From Climacteris rufus (taxonomy: Eukaryota > Chordata > Aves > Passeriformes > Climacteridae), in assembly GCA_013398175.1 (NCBI GenBank), contig VZRZ01003220.1:182425-246424 (forward strand): 64,000 bases of DNA, read 5' to 3'. Within the stretch, counting starts at the first letter, position 1, and each line of letters begins with the position of its first letter. A model generated the notes under the pieces. That model searched no databases. It was not told the DNA's origin and worked only from the letters and a program-made list of their open reading frames with translations. A program made the translations under genes and the position numbers. Below, one piece after another: positions 37,568 through 47,700 of the stretch.

Positions 37568-40500
37568 CTCCTCTTGCCCGGAGGCCAGCTGAGATGAGCT
37601 GAGAAAAGCCGAACGGGGAAACCTTCAGAACCGAATTTAACACAGTATTTAATTGTCAGGTTCCAAATGAATGTTTTTGTGTTCTTACTGCACATTATTA
37701 GTGTCAATAAAGATCTGCCTCTGCAGAGTGCTGCCATTCAATTGTGCTTTCACTTCTGCCAAGCTGCCTCTCAGGGCACATACCTATGGCACACAGGAGG
37801 GGAGCATTGCACCATCTCCTCTCTCAGGGCAAAGGAGGGGAGGCCATCCTGCAAAATAAGTAAAAGTACCTCATTAACCAAAGAATATTAAACATTAACA
37901 GGTAGGGATATTCAGTTTGCACGGAAGTATCTTTGATCTGTGGTCTGGTAGCACAATGGAATGGTGTTCTTTATTGCCTTTAAAGCATTCATATATTTTT
38001 ATTGGATTTTTTTTTTTCATTTCCTTCTGGTGCTCTGGTATGGTCTTGCCAGGGAACATAGGGATTTAGAAGCTAGAGTTGCACAGTAACAATCCTTATG
38101 GCAGGTAGTGTATCCAGGGGGAAAATGTCAGGCATCCACCCTTAATCAAAGGGAGGATTCTTCCAGGCCTTCATAACACACATGTGGAACAAGCAAAAGG
38201 ATTGATTTTTACTGTACTAATCCTACCTGGTAGTGAGCTGCTGCAAACTGAACGTAGAAAGCAGGGAAGGATGCCAAGCTGAACGTCCTACACTTTGCTA
38301 TTTCTTCCAGAAAAAAGCCTGGCCAATGTTGGCTGCAGGTGTTTGTAGCCAAACTTATGGGTTTTTGCTTAGGACCCAAACCTGTGAGTGTAAGAATATC
38401 TTTAAAATTTGTCTGGCACTTCTGGGCAACACTCCTAAACTTCCCTGCTAAGTGCCTCATAAAGGATTCAATCCTAAAGCGAATTTGCTCTCCAGGCTCA
38501 CCCTGTAAGGCTCCTAATCCACTTTTTGGCTTTTAATGCTTGGACTGACTGGATGTGGGTACAGCCTCTTGCTGTCTGACAGTACTTACCTTTCTGTTCC
38601 CCTGCTTTCTGCACCAAACCCAGGTAAGGTTAGCAGAGAGATGAGATTTTTTGTGTTGTGCTTTTGTGCAGGTGCTGTAGAACTCCCTCAGTACTGGGGC
38701 TTGCAGGATGTTGTGCCTCCCGATATTTCCTTGCATGCAGCTCCTCCCAAGCCGTGCCTGTACTGGCGCCAGCTCCCAAATCTGCAAGAGCCTGCTGTGT
38801 CTTTTCAAAGCTCAGAGCAAAGTTCCCTCGGTTCTGAGTTATTTCCCTGGAAAACCAGCGCGAGTTGGCTGCTCCCCAGCACGCACCGAGGCAGAAGGAA
38901 TTTCCTTGCACTTGTGGGAATCTCACTTTGTAACTCTGCTTGTTGTTTCCTTCTTGATGCTGGAAGTGCAGGGATGCATCAGTGAGGTTTCCTCGCCGGG
39001 AATCTCTGTTCGCAGTGGGAGAAGAGGGGTGAGAGCTCTCCTTTTAAACTGGTCGTAAGAAAGACAAAAGGAGTTGCCTAATGGGGTTGCTAAGTGCTAG
39101 AGGAAGAAAATCAAACAAGAAACCAAACAACAAAACAACAGAGAAGCTGCTCTGGGGAAATCGCTGAGGGGAATCCATCTGATGCCTTCTCTTTTACTTA
39201 CAGTTTTCAGCTGTGAGTGGCTGAGAGACATAAAATTCCCTGAAATTAATGAGACCAGAACTTACTTCGTTTTAAACTATGGTTGACAGACCTCTTAATT
39301 TTGAGAAGAGAGTTATAAACCTTTTCAGTATAGGAATATTCAAGTGATGAATCTGGAAATTAGGGAAAAGAATTTAGCTCATGGGTTTCAAAGCTGACAC
39401 AGGTTTAAATGGTTCCTAGTGTTTTGTTTGGGTTCTGTGTTTCAAGCCATCAGGATGCAAGGGAATTAAAATTCTCAACTTTTTTTTTTTTCCAGTAAGC
39501 ATGAGGATTGTATTAAAGAAATGGAATCCAAACCGTCCTACTCCAGTAAAGCAAAAATATTTTCATAGTGAAACTCTGATCTGGCATCACAAACTGTCAG
39601 GCAGATGTTCCAGCCCTGCTTTGGGTTCCCTGCCAGAGGTAGGAAGGACTGTGTGAAGGTTGGATGAAAGATGGAGTGTGGGGGTCTGGTGTACACTGGC
39701 TATCATCCCTCTTAAATTAGGGATAGGGTAATTCTCTGTAGGTTGTTGATACTTGCAATAAAATTAAGGATATAGATGGAGAGAAGGTTTTGGATTGGGG
39801 GTTTGTTTTGGTTTGTAGTTGGGGGGAAAGTGATGTGGAAGGTGGCAAGGGAAGCAATAGATTAAAAGCAATAGATTCTGCTTGACTGATATGCTTAACA
39901 TGTCAGCTCAACTTTTTTTCCTTTTATTGCCTCCTCTTCCCTCTCTTGTCTCCCAGAGGCTCAATCAAAGCCATCAAATGCAGTGATGTTCCTGCTCTGC
40001 AACAGTTCCTGCTGCAACTCATTGTCTGAGTATCTCCACAGCAGCAGTAATACCTGGGAGAAAGGCACAGTGAAGGATGAGGAACAGTTACTTCATCCCT
40101 GCTTTTTCCTTTTTCTGTGGAGAATTAATCTCCTTCGTCCTGCCCCCTCCTCTTCCTGGACACTGTGGATTACCTGCTTCTTTTTAGGCAGATGGGCAAA
40201 GGAAGCAGGATGAGAAGGGGGAGTATTTATAGCTCACCTCCTGTTTATGCTCCCTTCCTAGCAGATGTGATGGAGCTTTGTACTAATGCTGGAAGAAAAG
40301 AAAATTCAGGCAGGAACGAGAACTGAAGCAAATGAAGATCATTTGCTAATGTGTAGGTCGCACAAAGTGCTTCCAAATGTAAAGAATAACACTTCCCACA
40401 TCTTGCTGGCATTGCCTTTTTCTGTGTCCATCTACAGCCCGATTTTTAAAACACAGAAAACAAAATGCAAGAGGAATAGCACTGCAGTTCAGATGAGTTC

Positions 40501-41421
40501 TCGTTTGCTTGGCCTTCATCCACACGAAATGCTGACCTGCGGAGGCAGTGGGTGCAAAATGTTCTTTTTGGTGCAAAGTCTGACCTCTTGAGTGGGATGG
40601 AGTAAGGGAATACTGTCAAACAGAGAGAGGAATGAGTTCAAGCAAGTGGGATTTAATCAGACAAGTGTTTGGGTCCTGGGAGACGAGCTGTGTGGTTTAA
40701 AAAGGCAGCAGTTTGCACTTGTTGGAGAAAATTGTGCTCAGGAGTGTAGGGCTTGTTGTTGTCACTGCAAGGGCACAGCTCCCAGGTACAAGGGCTTTCT
40801 TCACTGTGTTCCCTCTCTGGCCAAATCCCTGAGGGTTTGCCTGGATGCAGTGTGAGCAGTACCCTTGCAAGAATAAGGGATGTTTTATCACATCCCAGAC
40901 TCCCAAACAGCAGCACAGTGTACGCCTTGAGGAAAATACTTCATGGTCATGTTGGCTACGTGAAGGGATCCACAGATGGTAGCAAGAAGTTAGAGAAGAT
41001 CTTCAATACAGGATTGGAAATCCCTGGTAAAGTTGGGCTCAGTTTCAAAGGAAGATTGAGATCTCTATTTTTATTTTTAAATCACTTTTTTTTTCCTCAA
41101 AGGGACATCCTGGAAGCAGGCCATGCTGTCTAAGTGCTTCGTAAGGAGAAGAAGGGGGATGTGAGAGAGGCAGCCTGGCCCATTTTTGATCCCTTTGGAG
41201 GTTTCTGAGGAAGGAGGGAGGATGCTGAAGGAGGAATTAGCAGTGCCTGGGCAGTGCTCAGCTAGGTCCCTCATAAGCACTGCCATCTTCCCCCTGTGCC
41301 CCTACTGCCCTCAGAGCTGCGTGAGGGGCTGCTGTGGGCTGGGAAGGTCCTGGGAGTGCTCAGAGACCTGTGCTGGTTTGTCTGTGAAGGGTTTTATTGG
41401 TGAAGTGGTTTAATAGTCACT
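37568..41421. other. Intron 1 block without recognised gene
   Basis: No repeat family, exon or RNA gene recognised. Long T runs (for example 39480-39492) are present. Confidence 0.55.
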
Positions 41422-43410
41422 GGAAGGGTCTCTGTGAGGGATGTCTGTGGCTGAGGAGTTTCTGTGTGGGGTGTTGGGGCTGAGGGGTGGCCATGTGGGG
41501 TGTCATGGGGCTGAGGGGTGGCCGTGTGGGGTGTCATGGGGCTGAGGGGTGGCCGTGTGGGGTGTCATGGGGCTNNNNNNNNNNNNNNNNNNNNNNNNNN
41601 NNNNNNNNNNNNNNNNNNNNNNNNNNNNNNNNNNNNNNNNNNNNNNNNNNNNNNNNNNNNNNNNNNNNNNNNNNNNNNNNNNNNNNNNNNNNNNNNNNNN
41701 NNNNNNNNNNNNNNNNNNNNNNNNNNNNNNNNNNNNNNNNNNNNNNNNNNNNNNNNNNNNNNNNNNNNNNNNNNNNNNNNNNNNNNNNNNNNNNNNNNNN
41801 NNNNNNNNNNNNNNNNNNNNNNNNNNNNNNNNNNNNNNNNNNNNNNNNNNNNNNNNNNNNNNNNNNNNNNNNNNNNNNNNNNNNNNNNNNNNNNNNNNNN
41901 NNNNNNNNNNNNNNNNNNNNNNNNNNNNNNNNNNNNNNNNNNNNNNNNNNNNNNNNNNNNNNNNNNNNNNNNNNNNNNNNNNNNNNNNNNNNNNNNNNNN
42001 NNNNNNNNNNNNNNNNNNNNNNNNNNNNNNNNNNNNNNNNNNNNNNNNNNNNNNNNNNNNNNNNNNNNNNNNNNNNNNNNNNNNNNNNNNNNNNNNNNNN
42101 NNNNNNNNNNNNNNNNNNNNNNNNNNNNNNNNNNNNNNNNNNNNNNNNNNNNNNNNNNNNNNNNNNNNNNNNNNNNNNNNNNNNNNNNNNNNNNNNNNNN
42201 NNNNNNNNNNNNNNNNNNNNNNNNNNNNNNNNNNNNNNNNNNNNNNNNNNNNNNNNNNNNNNNNNNNNNNNNNNNNNNNNNNNNNNNNNNNNNNNNNNNN
42301 NNNNNNNNNNNNNNNNNNNNNNNNNNNNNNNNNNNNNNNNNNNNNNNNNNNNNNNNNNNNNNNNNNNNNNNNNNNNNNNNNNNNNNNNNNNNNNNNNNNN
42401 NNNNNNNNNNNNNNNNNNNNNNNNNNNNNNNNNNNNNNNNNNNNNNNNNNNNNNNNNNNNNNNNNNNNNNNNNNNNNNNNNNNNNNNNNNNNNNNNNNNN
42501 NNNNNNNNNNNNNNNNNNNNNNNNNNNNNNNNNNNNNNNNNNNNNNNNNNNGCTGAGGGGTGGCCGTGTGGGGTGTCATGGAGCTGAGGGGTGGCCGTGT
42601 GGGGTGTCATGGAGCTGAGGGGTGGCCGTGTGGGGTACGTGGGGCTGAGGGGTGGCTGTGTGGGGTACGTGGGGCTGAGGGGTGGCTGTGTGGGGTACGT
42701 GGGGCTGAGGGGTGGCTGTGTGGGGTACGTGGGGCTGAGGGGTGGCTGTGTGGGGTACGTGGGGCTGAGGGGTGGCTGTGTGGGGTACGTGGGGCTGAGG
42801 GGTGGCTGTGTGGGGTACGTGGGGCTGAGGGGTGGCTGTGTGGGGTACGTGGGGCTGAGGGGTGGCTGTGTGGGGTACGTGGGGCTGAGGGGTGGCTGTG
42901 TGGGGTACGTGGGGCTGAGGGGTGGCTGTGTGGGGTACGTGGGGCTGAGGGGTGGCTGTGTGGGGTACGTGGGGCTGAGGGGTGGCTGTGTGGGGTACGT
43001 GGGGCTGAGGGGTGGCTGTGTGGGGTACGTGGGGCTGAGGGGTGGCTGTGTGGGGTACGTGGGGCTGAGGGGTGGCTGTGTGGGGTACGTGGGGCTGAGG
43101 GGTGGCTGTGTGGGGTACGTGGGGCTGAGGGGTGGCTGTGTGGGGTACGTGGGGCTGAGGGGTGGCTGTGTGGGGTACGTGGGGCTGAGGGGTGGCTGTG
43201 TGGGGTACGTGGGGCTGAGGGGTGGCTGTGTGGGGTACGTGGGGCTGAGGGGTGGCCGTGTGGGGTGTCAGGGGGCTTGAGGGGTGGCTGTGTGCAATGT
43301 TAAGGGCTGAAGGGTCTTTGGGGTTGAGGAGGCTCTGTGATGGCTGTGAGAGTTGTCCTAGAGTTGAACGGTCTCTGCAGTGTCTGGGTCTGAGGGGTCT
43401 CTGGGCAGAG
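41422..43410. repeat. G-rich minisatellite (30/31-bp units) interrupted by an assembly gap
   Basis: Units share the core GGGGCTGAGGGGTGG. Left of the gap, and just right of it, units are 31 bp and contain GTGTCAT. From 42644 to 43243 there are 20 identical 30-bp units containing GTACGTGGGG. Degenerate units with insertions flank both ends (41422-41487 and 43244-43410). Because 30 is a multiple of 3 and most frames lack stops, long decapeptide-repeat frames (GAEGWLCGVR and others) are open on both strands; I see no evidence of translation. One unit supplies four G runs spaced for a G-quadruplex. Confidence 0.97.
41575..42551. other. Assembly gap (977 N)
   Basis: Run of N within the minisatellite. 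Both sides are in repeat units, so the missing sequence is probably more of the array. The length may be an estimate. Confidence 0.99.
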
Positions 43411-46400
43411 TAGGACTATGGGTCAAGGGTTGGGTTAGGGGGAAAGTGTTAATTTCAGCCTGTTTTTTATCTCTGCGTTAATTGGCAGTAAATCAACTTT
43501 CCCTTAGTCTGGTCTGTTATGCCAGCCAGCAAGGATTGGTGAGTGATCTCCCTGCCTTTATCCCTTTATCCTGCATCCTCCTGTCCTGTTCCTGAGGCGT
43601 GAGGGAGCAGCTGGCTGGGCAGCTGGCTCCAGTCAATCCACCCCAGCTAAATGTACTTAAATCCAGTCAGGGTTTACGTGCTGGTGTGAAAACACTGGCT
43701 GTGTTGGGAAGTCACACATCACAGCCCTTGGGCAGCAGCTTTCTGGTCAGGACATGCTTTGCAACCAGCTGGCATGAAGGGGGAAGGAAAATGGGAGGAC
43801 AAAAGGGGATTCAGTGACTTAGGATCAAAGTACTGTTTAGGAGAGACCAAAATCTGAGTGCAGGAGCAGAAGTAGATGGAGATGAGGGAAAGATGGATAA
43901 AAGGAGCCCTTGAGCACGTTTGAGGTGGGTGGTTTGGGTTGCTGCGGCTGCTCGGGGAAGCTCCCAGCAATTTCCATCCCTGAGATTCCAGCCTGGAGGT
44001 TTTAGGATAACCACTTTTGGAGCCAGGAAAGGCATTCAGTGTTTCATGCTGTGAAAGCCGGGATAGAGTGGAAAATAGCTTTTGGTTGTTGGAAAAGGTG
44101 AGCTGCTTTTTATCAGACTTAAGGCAGCCTCATTTAAAGGAGGTTCTTTGTAATTTCTAAAATAGATGTTGCCACTGGCACTTGCAAATGTGTGTCTTAA
44201 ATGCTTGACCTGTAGTAAGAAATTTTTACGCAGAGAATGCTGTTTTTCACAAAAGCTCTGCAGTTCTTGCTGCACTGGAACTCCAGGTAATGAGATAGCA
44301 GTATGTTTTACTTGGGTTTTAGATTAAGGTATTCACCTTTTTCATGCTTGGGGTGTTGTGGTTTTTTTTTTTTTTTTTTTCTGGGCAACCTCTTTTCTGA
44401 TTTTAATTAGGGTTTGGAGACTCAATCTCCCAAAGTTGTTAGCATTCCATCATTGATAATTACACCAGAACAGGAGCTGCTCCCTGTTCTCCCATCAGAG
44501 AGCACTCGCTGGTAGCTAAAAAGCTGATTTTTCCAGCGAGGCTTTGGTTAACTTTGTCACCCACATAGTATTGAGAAAGCTACATTAGGACCTGTAGAGA
44601 AGCTGTTATTTTTACCTTTGTGTTGTCTGATGTAGACCTGGCCAAGGCTGGAGGAAGCATTTCTTTCAGACAGAGGACTGGGACTTGTTTCCTCTTGCTC
44701 CCTTAATCATTCTGGGAGCGCAGCTGCTGCATAACCCTGAGCCTCTTAACATGCATTTTACTGCAGATAAGGCAGGAAACAAAGGGTCTGGTGGATGGGG
44801 AAAGTGAACTCCTGCGTGTGTTCTTGGGAGCCTCAGAAAGTTATTCTGGTGCTTAAAGCTTCTCATATCAGCGGTCTGGCTTTGGTGCTTTTCACAGTCC
44901 AAATATCACTTATTTTGGGAGAGGTGGACAAGTCTGTCTCAGCTAAAACCTAGCCGTAGTTATTGCACACTTCATTGCTGAAGGAGGGGTGAGCTGTTGG
45001 CTCTTTGCCTGAGGGGAAATCTGGTGAGGAAAGCTTGAAACAAGTTCCTCTCTGTGCTCTGCACGGCTCCAGCCCCCAGCTTCAGCCCTTCTGACACGTT
45101 CCTGTTCGGAGCTGTTGAATTGCAGATATCGGGTAAAGGGCTCACACATTCCTCTCCATGTCAGTTTTAAAACAACAGTCTCCCTTCAGGAATTAAAATG
45201 ATGGATGACTCCTTAAGCTCCTGCTAACATTGGATGACATGTCATGACATTTGGGTCTCTGCTGAGTTTTGAGTTCATTTGTTCCTTTTTTGCTTTTCCT
45301 ACCCTGCAGAGACCGGTTTTGTAGATAAGGAGTTGTACCAGCAGCACGTATCTCACGGCACAGTTCAGAGCTGCAGGAGTGACAGACGTGTGTGTTTTAA
45401 CAGCATCTCTCCTGTAAAATGTACTGGCAGCACCCTGCTGGGGGGGGGTTAATGAAACAGAGGGGTTCAGCCCATACTGCAATGCAAGAATTGTCCAAGA
45501 GGGTAAATCTGGGGGCACCTCAGCTTTTTGATGAGTCACCTAACATGCCCTGGTTTTTCAACCTGTTTTGCCTCTTCTGTTCTTGCCTGTGTTGTATGAG
45601 GACAGGAGGCTTCTGGAGTGAACTTGTAGCTGTCAGATACTCATAGCCTTAAGGCAAAGTCTTTGCATGTGCTGCCTGATAATATCTTCCAGTTACATGC
45701 TTATTTTGCAATGGGATAATGCTGGGTTTAGCAGGGTTTAGGATGTTCTGAAAACTGGTTTTGGGTAGAAAGGCAGAAACACCGTGCAGTGTTTGAAAAA
45801 TGGGTGATTAATGTTGTGTGAAGGGGGAGAGTGAAGCACATATCAGTGCCAGTTGTGCTGTGGGATCAGGTAAAACAGGTCTATAAACAGTCTTTGGAGT
45901 AGTGCTCTCTGACAGGAGGGTTTGTGTCTCACTGTGTGACTTTGTGATGTGTTGTTGTATCTGCTGCTATTTTTAGAAGGATTAAAATTCCCCTCCTTAG
46001 GTAAAAATTGATTCTGAAAACTTATTTGCATGTGGTTCACTTCAGCTCCTTGAAGCTGCTTTTTTCATACCATAACAGTGATGCTGAGACAACAGAGCTG
46101 GATTTGTCCAGGATGTGAGGCTGTAGCTGTGTTTGAGTTTAAAACCTGTTTCTCTTCAGGTGAGGGGTGGTCCTGCTTGCTCAACAAGTGGGTGTTTGTC
46201 AGACTTGCTACTTTTCAAATGTAAAAAGGCAAATTCACCCTTTAGTTCCCAAAACAGGCGTTTGTCACAACATTACTTTTGCTGAAACGTGCAACTTCCC
46301 ACTTTACAGCTGTTTAGTGCCCACTTCTCCTTTCCTGTCTCCTGCCTGTATGACTTGACCCTGGGAAGCTGAAAATGCAGTTGAGGGGAGGCAAATTGAA

Positions 46401-47424
46401 AATGACTTGCCTGATATTCATTGTCAAAACTGATAGAAATGAAATGTAAATGCAGCACATATCGCTGTGGATTTCTAGAGCTGTCAGTGCAGTGACCATC
46501 AGGGCCAAAGGTCCTGCTTTCAAGAAAGATTGCTTGAAACTATCCTTGGTTTGCATCTCAGGCTTCAGAGAATAAATGAAGTAGTAATTAAAGCTGTTTT
46601 AAGTAGATTATCAAAGGCAACCTCACAAAACGCAGAGGTCTGGACAATTTGGCAGAGAAATAATCAACAGCCTGGGTTTTGTTTGCAAACTTCCATCAGA
46701 AATTTACTTAAACAAGCCCTCCCTGTGAGAGACCTTTACAGAAATGTAGGTTTGGCAGCTGTGTTTTAGCAATCAGCAAAGGACAAGTATCCTAGGCCAT
46801 AAGAATGGCTAAACTGGACCACAGCTGTTGAAAAATGTGGGGCTGGCCACTGAAATATAAAGCAGCACAGACAGGTGAGAGCTGCTGTTGTGCCTTACTC
46901 TGTTCTACAGCTGGGCTGTTCTGTGCCAGAGTTGTAATTTTACTAAAAGATAGACTTTAAATCAGGCTGATTCTAGATTTTCAGGGATGAGTCCCTTGCT
47001 AAGTTTGCAGAGCATACAAACCATTCATGTGCTTTCTTCTAAATGGGCTGTTGTAATTTTTTTCTTTTTATAGCTCAGAATCACAATTATTGCTTTTTAT
47101 GTTGGAACAACTTGTTCTTCTATGAACAGGCATGTTTACTACTCATGTCTCAGAGTTTGGCTTCCCTCTGTAAGGACAAGAAAAAAGTAATGTTGGCATG
47201 GCAAACCACCAAAGGGAATGAACCTCTTAATCCACAACTCTGTAAACATCCCTCTTGGTTATGCCAAAACTTCTTTTTTTAACCTTTACAGACTGATGCT
47301 TTGATATGATTTCTACTCTGTGTTTGCGTAGCAAGCTGAATGGACTTCTTAAAACTGATGAATGATGTGGCTGTAGAAATACACATTAATGAGAACAGAT
47401 CCCAGTGTTGTGTTAGAGCCCCTG
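43411..47424. other. Intron 1 block without recognised gene
   Basis: Holds a 19-T run at 44362-44380. No CR1 fragment or exon recognised; open frames are short and unremarkable. Confidence 0.55.
44362..44380. repeat. Poly(T) tract, 19 bp
   Basis: Uninterrupted run of T followed by CTGGGCAACC. No retroposon body recognised on either side. Confidence 0.9.
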
Positions 47425-47700
47425 CACTCCGGGTGCGGGCAGTGAGGTGTGTGAGGTGAATTTGGCTGCGGGGTGGCAGAGGGGCAGGGAAGCGCCTGGT
47501 CCTGCCCGCTTGCTGCCGGCCCCGTGGCGGATGGAGGAAGGGGGCACGGGAGGTGGCGCGGGGCCGCCATCCTGCCAGCCTCTGAACGTTTGTCCTTTTT
47601 GCTGCGCTCGTGTTTTGCAGGTGCATCAGCGGCTGTCTCCTTGGCAGAGCGTGAGAGTGGTGTATTGCAGTACCGTGGTGCCCTCTGATGGTGAGTACAC
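47425..47700 (+). promoter_or_regulatory. MCU: CpG-rich segment overlapping MCU exon 2; possible alternative promoter/first exon
   Basis: About 18 CpGs fall in about 275 bp of high-GC sequence, against a CpG-poor surround. A YY1-like GCCGCCATCC occurs at about 47566. An ATG at 47531 is in frame with exon 2 and reaches it after 30 codons (starting MEEGGTGGGAGPPSC) with no stop; the frame is open back to a TAG at 47414. The Kozak context is weak (C at -3, G at +4) and the predicted N-terminus is acidic, not a targeting peptide. It could be an alternative start region, or simply a GC-rich exon flank. Confidence 0.4.
47621..47690 (+). CDS. MCU: MCU exon 2
   Basis: This 70-nt exon follows TGTTTTGCAG and ends at GATG|GTGAGT, a strong donor. 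It encodes the linker after the targeting peptide, human residues 51-73 plus the first base of codon 74. The segment begins VHQRLSPWQ where human has VHQRIASWQ, so human A56-S57 is S56-P57 here, and VYCSTVVPSD is conserved. The reading frame is also open upstream through a CpG-rich stretch containing an ATG (see the separate entry). Confidence 0.95.

Larger units (their letters stand above)
1..47620 (+). other. MCU: MCU intron 1 (3' part)
   Basis: No sequence resembling MCU exon 1 occurs upstream of exon 2, and the intron ends with a good acceptor (TGTTTTGCAG). Human MCU also has a very long first intron, so the whole left three quarters of the window is best read as intronic. Exon 1 could alternatively be missing from the assembly, since avian GC-rich first exons often are. 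Confidence 0.8.

Noticed and set aside
42560..43303. A 247-codon decapeptide-repeat open frame, and long frames spanning the N gap
   Set aside because: They follow from a 30-bp repeat that lacks stops in most phases on both strands and, in the gap, from untranslated N. No start context, splice site or expression evidence supports them.
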